Below are positions 13,427-26,555 of a DNA stretch of 64,000 bases, piece by piece. Position 1 is the stretch's first letter, and each line of letters begins with the position of its first letter. The notes under the pieces are model-generated. The model worked only from the letters and a program-made list of their open reading frames with translations, was not told the origin of the DNA and did no database searches. The stretch comes from Sipunculus nudus (lineage: Eukaryota; Annelida; Sipuncula; Golfingiida; Sipunculidae): assembly GCA_026874595.1 (NCBI GenBank), contig CM049316.1, positions 52,091,676 through 52,155,675 on the forward strand, in the 5' to 3' direction. Both the position numbers and the translations under genes were made by a program.

Positions 13427-16400
13427 CTTCATTTGGTTTGTTGAGAGTACTCAGCTTCATTTTATTTGTATCACAATACACGGCTTCATTTGGTTTGTAT
13501 GACAGTACACAGCTTCATTTGGTCTGTATGAGAGTATTCAGCTTCATTTTATTTGTTTCACAGTACACGGCTTTATTTGGTTTGTATGACAGTACTCAGC
13601 TTCATTTGGTCTGTATGAGAGTACTCAGCTTCATTTTATTTGTATCACAGTACACAGCTCCATTTGGTTTGTATGAGAGTACTCAGCTTCATTTGGTTTG
13701 TATGAGAGTACTCAGCTTCATTTTATTTGTATCACAATACACGGCTTCATTTGGTTTGTATGACAGTACTCAGCTTCATTTGGTCTGTATGAGAGTACTC
13801 AGCTTCATTTTATTTGTATCACAGTACACGGCTTTATTTGGTTTGTATGACAGTACTCAGCTTCATTTGGTCTGTATGAGAGTATTCAGCTTCATTTTAT
13901 TTGTATCACAGTACACGGCTTCATTTGGTTTGTATGACAGTACACAGCTTCATTTGGTCTGTATGAGAGTATTCAGCTTCATTTTATTTGTATCACAGTA
14001 CACGGCTTCATTTGGTTTATATGACAGTACTCAGCTTCATTTGGTCTGTATGAGAGTACTCAGCTTCATTTTATTTGTATCACAGTACACGGCTTCATTT
14101 GGTTTGTATGACAGTACACAGCTTCATTTGGTCTGTATGAGAGTATTCAGCTTCATTTTATTTGTATCACAGTACACGGCTTCATTTGGTTTATATGACA
14201 GTACTCAGCTTCATTTGGTCTGTATGAGAGTATTCAGCTTCATTTTATTTGTATCACAGTACACAGCTTCATTTGGTTTGTATGACAGTACTCAGCTTCA
14301 TTTGGTTTGTATGAGAGTACTCAGCTCCATTTGGTTTGTATGAGAGTACTCAGCTTAATTTGGTTTGTATGAGAGTACTCAGCTTCATTTTATTTGTATC
14401 ACAGTACACGGCTTCATTTGGTTTGTATGACATTACTCAGCTTCATTTGGTTTGTATGAGAGTACTCAGCTTCATTTTATTTGTATCACAGTACACGGCT
14501 TCATTTGGTTTGTATGACAGTACTCAGCTTCATTTGGTTCGTATGAGAGTATTCAGCTTCATTTTATTTGTATCACAGTACACGCCTTTATTTGGTTTAT
14601 ATGACAGTACTCAGCTTCATTTGGTTTGTATGAAAGTACTCAGCTTCATTTTATTTGTATCACAGTACACGGATTCATTTGGTTTGTATGACAGTACTCA
14701 GCTTCATTTGGTCTGTATGAGAGTACTCAGCTTCATTTTATTTGTATCACAGTACACGGCTTCATTTGGTTTGTATGACAGTACTCAGCTTCATTTGGTC
14801 TGTATGTGAGTATTCAGCTTCATTTTATTTGTATCACAGTACACGGCTTTATTTGGTTTATATAACAGTACTCAGCTTCATTTGGTCTGTATGAGAGTAC
14901 TCAGCTTCATTTTATTTGTATCACAGTACACGGCTTCATTTGGTTTGTATGACAGTACACAGCTTCATTTGGTCTGTATGAGAGTATTCAGCTTCATTTT
15001 ATTTGTATCACAGTACAAGGCTTTATTTGGTTTATATGACAGTACTCGGCTTCATTTGGTCTGTATGAGAGTATTCAGCTTCATTTTATTTGTATTACAG
15101 TACACGGCTCATTTGGTTTGTATGACAGTACTCAGCTTCATTTGGTCTGTATGGGAGTATTCAGCTTCATTTTATTTGTATCACAGTACACGGCTCATTT
15201 GGTTTGTATGACAGTACTCAGCTTCATTTGGTCTGTATGACAGCACACAACTTCATTTGGTTTGTATGACAGTACACAGCTTCATTTGGTTTGTATGACA
15301 GTACTCAGCTTCATTTGGTTTGTATGACAGAACTCAGCTTCATCGGGTTTGTATGACAGCACAGAACTTCATTTGGTTTGTATGGCAGTACACAGCTTCT
15401 TTTGGTTTGTATGACAGCACACGGCTTCATTTGGTTTGTATGACAGTTCCCAGCTTCATTTGGTTTTTATGACAGCACACGGCTCCATTTGGCTTGTATG
15501 ACAGTTCCCATCTTCATTTGGATTTTATCAAAGTAGTCAGCTCCATTTGGTTTGTATGACAGTACTCAGCTTTATTTGGTTTGTATGACAGTACACAGCT
15601 TCATTTGGTTTGTATGACAGTACACAGCTTCATTTGGTCTGTATGAGAGTATTCAGCTTCATTTTATTTGTATCGCAGTACACGGCTTTATTTGGTTTAT
15701 ATGACAGTACTCACCTTCATTTGGTCTGTATGTGGGTATTCAGCTTCATTTTATTTGTATCACAGTACACGGCTTCATTTGGTTTGTATGACAGTACACA
15801 GCTTCATTTGGTCTGTATGAGAGTATTCAGCTTCATTTTATTTGTATCACAGTACACGGCTTCATTTGGTTTGTATGACAGTACACAGCTTCATTTGGTC
15901 TGTATGAGAGTATTCAGCTTCATTTTATTTGTATCACAGTACACGGCTTTATTTGGTTTATATGACAGTACTCACCTTCATTTGGTCTGTATGTGGGTAT
16001 TCAGCTTCATTTTATTTGTATCACAGTACACGGCTTCATTTGGTTTGTATGACAGTACACAGCTTCATTTGGTCTGTATGAGAGTATTCAGCTTCATTTT
16101 ATTTGTATCACAGTACACGGCTTTATTTGGTTTGTATGACAGTACACAGCTTCATTTGGTCTGTATGAGAGTACTCAGCTTCATTTTATTTTTATCACAG
16201 TACACGGCTTCATTTGGTTTGTATGACAGTACACAGCTTCATTTGGTCTGTATGAGAGTACTCAGCTTCATTTTATTTGTATCAAAGTACACGGCTTTAT
16301 TTGGTTTATATGACAGTACTCAGCTTCATTTGGTTCGTATGAGAGTACTCAGCTTTATTTTATTTGTATCACAGTACACGGCTTCATTTGGTTTGTATGA

Positions 16401-16700
16401 CAGTACACAGCTTCATTTGGTCTGTATGAGAGTATTCAGCTTCTTTTTATTTGTATCACAGTACACGGCTTCATTTGGTTTATATGACAGTACTCAGATT
16501 CATTTGGTCTGTATGAGAGTATTCAGCTTCATTTTATTTGTATCACAGTACACGGCTTTATTTGGATTATATGACAGTACTCAGCTTCATTTGGTCTGTA
16601 TGAGAGTATTCAGCTTCATTTTATTTGTATCACAGTACACGGCTTCATTTGGTTTATATGACAGTACTCAGCTTCATTTGGTCTGTATGAGAGTACTCAG
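13427..16700 (+). repeat. J-to-J superrepeat unit with block M, 3274 bp
   Basis: The opening monomer (13427-13454) lacks one base (GTTTGTTGAGAG). The unit contains a run of three C-type monomers near 14303-14389, with CTCCATTT and CTTAATTT variants, then a trimer array, block M at 15222-15627, and trimers again. The portion from about 13.4 to 15.6 kb recurs at offset 3275. Confidence 0.85.
15222..15627 (+). repeat. Block M, full, copy 2
   Basis: Same 14-monomer order as the first block, 'a' allele in monomer 11. Monomer 5 ends CACAGAAC instead of CACACAAC, a variant shared only with the block at 24091. Confidence 0.93.
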
Positions 16701-19700
16701 CTTCATTTGGTTTGTATGAGAGTACTCAGCTTCATTTTATTTGTATCACAATACACGGCTTCATTTGGTTTGTATGACAGTACACAGCTTCATTTGGTCT
16801 GTATGAGAGTATTCAGCTTCATTTTATTTGTTTCACAGTACACGGCTTTATTTGGTTTATATGACAGTACTCAGCTTCATTTGGTCTGTATGAGAGTACT
16901 CAGCTTCATTTTATTTGTATCACAGTACACAGCTCCATTTGGTTTGTATGAGAGTACTCAGCTTCATTTGGTTTGTATGAGAGTACTCAGCTTCATTTTA
17001 TTTGTATCACAATACACGGCTTCATTTGGTTTGTATGACAGTACAGAGCTTCATTTGGTCTGTATGAGAGTACTCAGCTTCATTTTATTTGTATCACAGT
17101 ACACGGCTTTATTTGGTTTATATGACAGTACTCAGCTTCATTTGTTCTGTATGAGAGTATTCAGCTTCATTTTATTTGTATCACAGTACACGGCTTCATT
17201 TGGTTTGTATGACAGTACACAGCTTCATTTGGTCTGTATGAGAGTATTCAGCTTCATTTTATTTGTTTCACAGTACACGGCTTCATTTGGTTTATATGAC
17301 AGTACTCAGCTTCATTTGGTCTGTATGAGAGTACTCAGCATCATTTTATTTGTATCACAGTACACGGCTTCATTTGGTTTGTATGACAGTACACAGCTTC
17401 ATTTGGTCTGTATGAGAGTATTCAGCTTCATTTTATTTGTATCACAGTACACGGCTTCATTTGGTTTATATGACAGTACTCAGCTTCATTTGGTCTGTAT
17501 GAGAGTATTCAGCTTCATTTTATTTGTATCACAGTACACAGCTTCATTTGGTTTGTATGACAGTACTCAGCTTCATTTGGTTTGTATGAGAGTACTCAGC
17601 TCCATTTGGTTTGTATGAGAGTACTCAGCTTAATTTGATTTGTATGAGAGTACTCAGCTTCATTTTATTTGTATCACAGTACACGGCTTCATTTGGTTTG
17701 TATGACATTACTCAGCTTCATTTGGTTTGTATGAGAGTACTCAGCTTCATTTTATTTGTATCACAGTACACGGCTTCATTTGGTTTGTATGACAGTACTC
17801 AGCTTCATTTGGTTCGTATGAGAGTATTCAGCTTCATTTTATTTGTATCACAGTACACGGCTTTATTTGGTTTATATGACAGTACTCAGCTTCATTTGGT
17901 TTGTATGAAAGTACTCAGCTTCATTTTATTTGTATCACAGTACACGGATTCATTTGGTTTGTATGACAGTACTCAGCTTCATTTGGTCTGTATGAGAGTA
18001 CTCAGCTTCATTTTATTTGTATCACAGTACACGGCTTCATTTGGTTTGTATGACAGTACTCAGCTTCATTTGGTCTGTATGTGAGTATTCAGCTTCATTT
18101 TATTTGTATCACAGTACACGGCTTTATTTGGTTTATATGACAGTACTCAGCTTCATTTGGTCTGTATGAGAGTACTCAGCTTCATTTTATTTGTATCACA
18201 GTACACGGCTTCATTTGGTTTGTATGACAGTACACAGCTTCATTTGGTCTGTATGAGAGTATTCAGCTTCATTTTATTTGTATCACAGTACAAGGCTTTA
18301 TTTGGTTTATATGACAGTACTCGGCTTCATTTGGTCTGTATGAGAGTATTCAGCTTCATTTTATTTGTATTACAGTACACGGCTCATTTGGTTTGTATGA
18401 CAGTACTCAGCTTCATTTGGTCTGTATGGGAGTATTCAGCTTCATTTTATTTGTATCACAGTACACGGCTCATTTGGTTTGTATGACAGTACTCAGCTTC
18501 ATTTGGTCTGTATGACAGCACACAACTTCATTTGGTTTGTATGACAGTACACAGCTTCATTTGGTTTGTATGACAGTACTCAGCTTCATTTGGTTTGTAT
18601 GACAGAACTCAGCTTCATCGGGTTTGTATGACAGCACACAACTTCATTTGGTTTGTATGGCAGTACACAGCTTCTTTTGGTTTGTATGACAGCACACGGC
18701 TTCATTTGGTTTGTCTGACAGTTCCCAGCTTCATTTCGTTTTTATGACAGCACACGGCTCCATTTGGCTTGTATGACAGTTCCCATCTTCATTTGGATTT
18801 TATCAAAGTAGTCAGCTCCATTTGGTTTGTATGACAGTACTCAGCTTTATTTGGTTTGTATGACAGTACACAGCTTCATTTGGTTTGTATGACAGTACAC
18901 AGCTTCATTTGGTCTGTATGAGAGTATTCAGCTTCATTTTATTTGTATCGCAGTACACGGCTTTATTTGGTTTATATGACAGTACTCACCTTCATTTGGT
19001 CTGTATGTGGGTATTCAGCTTCATTTTATTTGTATCACAGTACACGGCTTTATTTGGTTTGTATGACAGTACACAGCTTCATTTGGTCTGTATGAGAGTA
19101 TTCAGCTTCATTTTATTTGTATCACAGTACACGGCTTTATTTGGTTTGTATGAGAGTTCACAGCTTCATTTGGTCTGTATGAGAGTATTCAGCTTCATTT
19201 TATTTGTATCACAGTACACGGCTTCATTTGGTTTGTATGACAGTACACAGCTTCATTTGGTCTGTATGAGAGTATTCAGCTTCATTTTTTTTGTATCACA
19301 GTACACGGCTTCATTTGGTTTGTATGACAGTACACAGCTTCATTTGGTCTGTATGAGAGTATTCAGCTTCATTTTATTTGTATCACAGTACACGGCTTCA
19401 TTTGGTTTGTATGACAGTACTCAGCTTCATTTGGTCTGTATGAGAGTACTCAGCTTCATTTTTTTGTATCACAGTACACGGCTTCATTTGGTTTGTATGA
19501 CAGTACACAGCTTCATTTGGTCTGTATGAGAGCATTCAGCTTCATTTAATTTGTATCACAGTACACGGCTTCATTTGGTTTGTATGACAGTACACAGCTT
19601 CATTTTGTCTGTATGAGAGTATTCAGCTTCATTTTATTTGTATCACAGTACACGGCTTCATTTGGTTTGTATGACAGTACACAGCTTCATTTGGTCTGTA

Positions 19701-20409
19701 TGTGGGTATTCAGCTTCATTTTATTTGTATCACAGTACACGGCTTTATTTGGTTTGTATGACAGTACTCAGCTTCATTTGGTCTGTATGAGAGTACTCAG
19801 CTTCATTTTATTTGTATCACAGTACACGGCTTCATTTGGTTTGTATGACAGTACACAGCTTCATTTGGTCTGTATGAGAGTATTCAGCTTCATTTTATTT
19901 GTATCACAGTACACGGCTTCATTTGGTTTATATGACAGTACTCAGCTTCATTTGGTCTGTATGAGAGTATTCAGCTTCATTTTATTTGTATCACAGTACA
20001 CGGCTTTATTTGGTTTGTATGACAGTACTCAGCTTCATTTGGTCTGTATGAGAGTACTCAGCTTCATTTTATTTGTATCACAGTACACGGCTTCATTTGG
20101 TTTGTATGACAGTACACAGCTTCAGTTGGTCTGTATGAGAGTATTCAGCTTCATTTTATTTGTATCACAGTACACGGCTTCATTTGGTTTATATGACAGT
20201 ACTCAGCTTCATTTGGTCTGTATGAGAGTATTCAGCTTCATTTTATTTGTAAGACAGTACACGGCTTTATTTGGTTTATATGACAGTACTCAGCTTCATT
20301 TGGTCTGTATGAGAGTATTCAGCTTCATTTTATTTGTATCACAGTACACGGCTTCATTTGGTTTATATGACAGTACTCAGCTTCATTTGGTCTGTATGAG
20401 AGTAATCAG
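16701..20409 (+). repeat. J-to-J superrepeat unit with block M, 3709 bp
   Basis: The first 2.2 kb is a tandem copy of 13.4-15.6 kb at offset 3275, and the block M of each starts about 1796 bp into its unit. Private changes include TTTGTTCTGTATG near 17145 and CAGCATCATT near 17337. The downstream part (18903-20409) is trimer array with several CTTTATTT B monomers and one AAGACAG variant near 20251. Confidence 0.84.
18497..18902 (+). repeat. Block M, full, copy 3
   Basis: 14 monomers, 'a' allele, CATCGGG at 18616. Private substitutions are TTGTCTGACAG in monomer 8 and TTTCGTTTTTATG in monomer 9. It sits 3275 bp after the previous block. Confidence 0.93.
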
Positions 20410-21830
20410 CTTCATTTGGTTTGTATGAGAGTACTCAGCTTCATTTTATTTGTATCACAATACACGGCTTCATTTGGTTTGTATGCCAGTACACAGCTTC
20501 ATTTGGTCTGTATGAGAGTATTCAGCTTCATTTTATTTGTTTCACAGTACACGGCTTTATTTGGTTTGTATGACAGTACCCAGCTTCATTTGGTCTGTAT
20601 GAGAGTATTCAGCTTCATTTTATTTGTATCACAGTACACAGCTCCATTTGGTTTGTATGAGAGTACTCAGCTTCATTTGGTCTGTATGAGAGTATTCAGC
20701 TTCATTTTATTTGTATCACAATACACGGCTTCATTTGGTTTGTATGACAGTACACAGCTTCATTTGGTCTGTATGAGACTATTCAGCTTCATTTTATTTG
20801 TATCACAGTACACGGCTTCTTTTGGTTTGTATGACAGTACACAGCTTCATTTGGTCTGTATGAGAGTATTCAGCTTCATTTTATTTGTATCACAGTACAC
20901 GGCTTCATTTGGTTTATATGACAGTACTCAGCTTCATTTGGTCTGTATGAGAGTATTCAGCTTCATTTTATTTGTATCACAGTACACGGCTTCAATTGGT
21001 TTGTATGACAGTACTCAGCTTCATTTGGTCTGTATGAGAGTATTCAGCTTCATTTTATTTATATCATAGTACACGGCTTCATTTGGTTTGTATGACAGTA
21101 CACAGCTCCATTTGGTCTGTATGAGAGTATTCAACTTCATTTTATTTGTATTACAGTACACGGCTTCATTTTGTTTATATGACAGTACTCAGCTTCATTT
21201 GGTCTGTATGAGAGTATTCAGCTTCATTTTATTTGTATCACAGTACACGGCTTTATTTGGTTTATATGACAGTACTCAGCTTCATTTGGTCTGTATGAGA
21301 GTATTCAGCTTCATTTTATTTGTATCACAGTACACGGCTTCATTTGGTTTGTATGACAGTACACAGCTTCATTTGGTTTGTATAAGAGTATTCAGCTTCT
21401 TTTTATTTGCATCACAGTACACGGCTTTATTTGGTTTATATGACAGTACTCAGCTTCATTTGGTCTGTATGAGAGTATTCAGCTTCATTTTATTTGTATC
21501 ACAGTACACGGCTTTATTTGGTTTATTTGACAGTACTCAGCTTCATTTGGTCTGTATGAGAGTATTCAGCTTCATTTTATTTGTATCACAGTACACGGCT
21601 TTATTTGGTTTATATGACAGTACTCAGCTTCATTTGGTCTGTATGAGAGTATTCAGCTTCATTTTATTTGTATCACAGTACACGGCTTCATTTGGTTTGT
21701 ATGACAGTACACAGCTTCATTTGGTTTGTATGAGAGTATTCAGCTTCATTTTATTTGTATCACAGTACACGGCTTCATTTGGTTTATATGACAGTACTCA
21801 GCTTCATTTGATCTGTATGAGGGTACTCAG
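20410..21830 (+). repeat. J-to-J superrepeat unit, 1421 bp (49 monomers)
   Basis: Exactly 49 x 29 bp, 16 trimers plus one. Carries an A monomer with a stop-generating TCATAG near 21063 and an ATTTGCAT octamer at 21405-21412. Its start (GTATGCCAGTAC near 20482) is shared with the units at 25831, 27890 and 31515. Confidence 0.85.
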
Positions 21831-22555
21831 CTTCATTTGGTTTGTATGAGAGTACTCAGCTTCATTTTATTTGTATCACAATACACGGCTTCATTTGGTT
21901 TGTATGACAGTACACAGCTTCATTTGGTCTGTATGAGAGTATTCAGCTTCATTTTATTTGTATCACAGTACACGGCTTCATTTGGTTTGTATGACAGTAC
22001 ACAGCTTCATTTGGTCTGTATGAGAGTACTCAGCTTCATTTTATTTTTATCACAGTACACGGCTTCATTTGGTTTGTATGACAGTACACAGCTTCATTTG
22101 GTCTGTATGAGAGTACTCAGCTTCATTTTATTTGTATCAAAGTACACGGCTTTATTTGGTTTATATGACAGTACTCAGCTTCATTTGGTTCGTATGAGAG
22201 TACTCAGCTTTATTTTATTTGTATCACAGTACACGGCTTCATTTGGTTTGTATGACAGTACACAGCTTCATTTGGTCTGTATGAGAGTATTCAGCTTCTT
22301 TTTATTTGTATCACAGTACACGGCTTCATTTGGTTTATATGACAGTACTCAGATTCATTTGGTCTGTATGAGAGTATTCAGCTTCATTTTATTTGTATCA
22401 CAGTACACGGCTTTATTTGGATTATATGACAGTACTCAGCTTCATTTGGTCTGTATGAGAGTATTCAGCTTCATTTTATTTGTATCACAGTACACGGCTT
22501 CATTTGGTTTATATGACAGTACTCAGCTTCATTTGGTCTGTATGAGAGTACTCAG
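21831..22555 (+). repeat. J-to-J superrepeat unit, 725 bp (25 monomers)
   Basis: Exactly 25 x 29 bp. Its contents (TTTTTATC in one A monomer, TATCAAAGTAC in the next, CAGATTCATT near 22351) match the 3' part of the unit ending at 16700, not the other 725-bp unit at 25831. Equal length here does not mean equal sequence. Confidence 0.84.
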
Positions 22556-22845
22556 CTTCATTTGGTTTGTATGAGAGTACTCAGCTTCATTTTATTTGTA
22601 TCACAATACACGGCTTCATTTGGTTTGTATGACAGTACACAGCTTCATTTGGTCTGTATGAGAGTATTCAGCTTCATTTTATTTGTTTCACAGTACACGG
22701 CTTTATTTGGTTTATATGACAGTACTCAGCTTCATTTGGTCTGTATGAGAGTACTCAGCTTCATTTTATTTGTATCACAGTACACAGCTCCATTTGGTTT
22801 GTATGAGAGTACTCAGCTTCATTTGGTTTGTATGAGAGTACTCAG

Positions 22846-23019
22846 CTTCATTTTATTTGTATCACAATACACGGCTTCATTTGGTTTGTATGACAGTACA
22901 GAGCTTCATTTGGTCTGTATGAGAGTACTCAGCTTCATTTTATTTGTATCACAATACACGGCTTCATTTGGTTTGTATGACAGTACAGAGCTTCATTTGG
23001 TCTGTATGAGAGTACTCAG
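22846..23019 (+). repeat. Perfect tandem duplication of one 87-bp trimer
   Basis: Bases 22846-22932 and 22933-23019 read identically, including the unusual CACAATACACGG in A and TACAGAGCTT at the end of B. The related locus at 16991-17077 has this variant trimer only once. This is a recent single-trimer gain. Confidence 0.92.
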
Positions 23020-24090
23020 CTTCATTTTATTTGTATCACAGTACACGGCTTTATTTGGTTTGTATGACAGTACTCAGCTTCATTTGGTCTGTATGAGAGT
23101 ATTCAGCTTCATTTTATTTGTATCACAGTACACGGCTTCATTTGGTTTGTATGACAGTACACAGCTTCATTTGGTCTGTATGAGAGTATTCAGCTTCATT
23201 TTATTTGTATCACAGTACACGGCTTCATTTGGTTTATATGACAGTACTCAGCTTCATTTGGTCTGTATGAGAGTACTCAGCTTCATTTTATTTGTATCAC
23301 AGTACACGGCTTCATTTGGTTTGTATGACAGTACACAGCTTCATTTGGTCTGTATGAGAGTATTCAGCTTCATTTTATTTGTATCACAGTACACGGCTTC
23401 ATTTGGTTTATATGACAGTACTCAGCTTCATTTGGTCTGTATGAGAGTATTCAGCTTCATTTTATTTGTATCACAGTACACAGCTTCATTTGGTTTGTAT
23501 GACAGTACTCAGCTTCATTTGGTTTGTATGAGAGTACTCAGCTCCATTTGGTTTGTATGAGAGTACTCAGCTTAATTTGGTTTGTATGAGAGTACTCAGC
23601 TTCATTTTATTTGTATCACAGTACACGGCTTCATTTGGTTTGTATGACAGTACTCAGCTTCATTTGGTTCGTATGAGAGTATTCAGCTTCATTTTATTTG
23701 TATCACAGTACACGGCTTTATTTGGTTTATATGACAGTACTCAGCTTCATTTGGTTTGTATGAAAGTACTCAGCTTCATTTTATTTGTATCACAGTACAC
23801 GGCTTCATTTGGTTTGTATGACAGTACTCAGCTTCATTTGGTCTGTATGAGAGTATTCAGCTTCATTTTATTTGTATCACAGTACAAGGCTTTATTTGGT
23901 TTATATGACAGTACTCGGCTTCATTTGGTCTGTATGAGAGTATTCAGCTTCATTTTATTTGTATTACAGTACACGGCTCATTTGGTTTGTATGACAGTAC
24001 TCAGCTTCATTTGGTCTGTATGGGAGTATTCAGCTTCATTTTATTTGTATCACAGTACACGGCTCATTTGGTTTGTATGACAGTACTCAG

Positions 24091-24496
24091 CTTCATTTGG
24101 TCTGTATGACAGCACACAACTTCATTTGGTTTGTATGACAGTACACAGCTTCATTTGGTTTGTATGACAGTACTCAGCTTCATTTGGTTTGTATGACAGA
24201 ACTCAGCTTCATCGGGTTTGTATGACAGCACAGAACTTCATTTGGTTTGTATGGCAGTACACAGCTTCTTTTGGTTTGTATGACAGCACACGGCTTCATT
24301 TGGTTTGTATGACAGTTCCCAGCTTCATTTGGTTTTTATGACAGCACACGGCTCCATTTGGCTTGTATGACAGTTCCCATCTTCATTTGGATTTTATCAA
24401 AGTAGTCAGCTCCATTTGGTTTGTATGACAGTACTCAGCTTTATTTGGTTTGTATGACAGTACACAGCTTCATTTGGTTTGTATGACAGTACACAG
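24091..24496 (+). repeat. Block M, full, copy 4
   Basis: 14 monomers, 'a' allele. Shares CACAGAAC in monomer 5 with the block at 15222, against the block at 18497 that lies between them. Confidence 0.93.
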
Positions 24497-25849
24497 CTTC
24501 ATTTGGTCTGTATGAGAGTATTCAGCTTCATTTTATTTGTATCGCAGTACACGGCTTTATTTGGTTTATATGACAGTACTCACCTTCATTTGGTCTGTAT
24601 GTGGGTATTCAGCTTCATTTTATTTGTATCACAGTACACGGCTTCATTTGGTTTGTATGACAGTACACAGCTTCATTTGGTCTGTATGAGAGTATTCAGC
24701 TTCATTTTATTTGTATCACAGTACACGGCTTCATTTGGTTTGTATGACAGTACACAGCTTCATTTGGTCTGTATGAGAGTACTCAGCTTCATTTTCTTTG
24801 TATCACTGTACACGGCTTCATTTGGTTTGTATGACAGTACACAGCTTCATTTGGTCTGTATGAGAGTATTCAGCTTCATTTTATTTGTATCACAGTACAC
24901 GGCTTTATTTGGTTTGTATGACAGTACTCAGCTTCATTTGGTCTGTATGAGAGTACTCAGCTTCATTTTATTTGTATCACAGTACACGGCTTCATTTGGT
25001 TTGTATGACAGTACACAGCTTCATTTGGTCTGTATGAGAGTATTCAGCTTCATTTTATTTGTATCACAGTACACGGCTTTATTTGGTTTATATGACAGTA
25101 CTCACCTTCATTTGGTCTGTATGTGGGTATTCAGCTTCATTTTATTTGTATCACAGTACACGGCTTCATTTGGTTTGTATGACAGTACACAGCTTCATTT
25201 GGTCTGTATGAGACTATTCAGCTTCATTTTATTTGTATCACAGTACACGGCTTCATTTGGTTTGTATGACAGTACACAGCTTCATTTGGTCTGTATGAGA
25301 GTACTCAGCTTCATTTTATTTTTATCACAGTACACGGCTTCATTTGGTTTGTATGACAGTACACAGCTTCATTTGGTCTGTATGAGAGTACTCAGCTTCA
25401 TTTTATTTGTATCAAAGTACACGGCTTTATTTGGTTTATATGACAGTACTCAGCTTCATTTGGTTCGTATGAGAGTACTCAGCTTTATTTTATTTGTATC
25501 ACAGTACACGGCTTCATTTGGTTTGTATGACAGTACACAGCTTCATTTGGTCTGTATGAGAGTATTCAGCTTCTTTTTATTTGTATCACAGTACACGGCT
25601 TCATTTGTTTTATATGACAGTACTCAGATTCATTTGGTCTGTATGAGAGTATTCAGCTTCATTTTATTTGTATCACAGTACACGGCTTTATTTGGATTAT
25701 ATGACAGTACTCAGCTTCATTTGGTCTGTATGAGAGTATTCAGCTTCATTTTATTTGTATCACAGTACACGGCTTCATTTGGTTTATATGACAGTACTCA
25801 GCTTCATTTGGTCTGTATGAGAGTAATCAGCTTCATTTGGTTTGTATGA
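24479..25849 (+). other. Open frame (1371 bp), judged non-coding
   Basis: Starts with TTG in the last monomer of block M and stops at the C-C junction at 25802-25859. Confidence 0.72.
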
Positions 25850-26555
25850 GAGTACTCAGCTTCATTTTATTTGTATCACAATACACGGCTTCATTTGGTT
25901 TGTATGCCAGTACACAGCTTCATTTGGTCTGTATGAGAGTATTCAGCTTCATTTTATTTGTTTCACAGTACACGGCTTTATTTGGTTTGTATGAAAGTAC
26001 CCAGCTTCATTTGGTCTGTATGAGAGTATTCAGCTTCATTTTATTTGTATCACAGTACACAGCTCCATTTGGTTTGTATGAGAGTACTCAGCTTCATTTG
26101 GTCTGTATGAGAGTATTCAGCTTCATTTTATTTGTATCACAATACACGGCTTCATTTGGTTTGTATGACAGTACACAGCTTCATTTGGTCTGTATGAGAG
26201 TATTCAGCTTCATTTTATTTGTATCACAGTACACGGCTTCTTTTGGTTTGTATGACAGTACACAGCTTCATTTGGTCTGTATAAGAGTATTCAGCTTCTT
26301 TTTATTTGCATCACAGTACACGGCTTTATTTGGTTTATATGACAGTACTCAGCTTCATTTGGTCTGTATGAGAGTATTCAGCTTCATTTTATTTGTATCA
26401 CAGTACACGGCTTTATTTGGTTTATTTGACAGTACTCAGCTTCATTTGGTCTGTATGAGAGTATTCAGCTTCATTTTATTTGTATCACAGTACACGGCTT
26501 CATTTGGTTTGTATGACAGTACTCAGCTTCATTTGATCTGTATGAGAGTACTCAG
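25831..26555 (+). repeat. J-to-J superrepeat unit, 725 bp (25 monomers)
   Basis: Same monomer order as the 899-bp unit at 27890 but two trimers (174 bp) shorter. Carries CATGAAAGTACCC-type B monomers near 25992, ATTTGCAT at 26304-26311 and GGTTTATTTGACAG near 26419. Confidence 0.86.

Larger units (their letters stand above)
22556..25830 (+). repeat. J-to-J superrepeat unit with block M, 3275 bp
   Basis: Related to the units at 13427 and 16701 but rearranged. It gained one trimer at 22846-23019 and lost 348 bp (four trimers) upstream of its block M, so M begins 1535 bp into the unit instead of about 1796. Confidence 0.84.
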
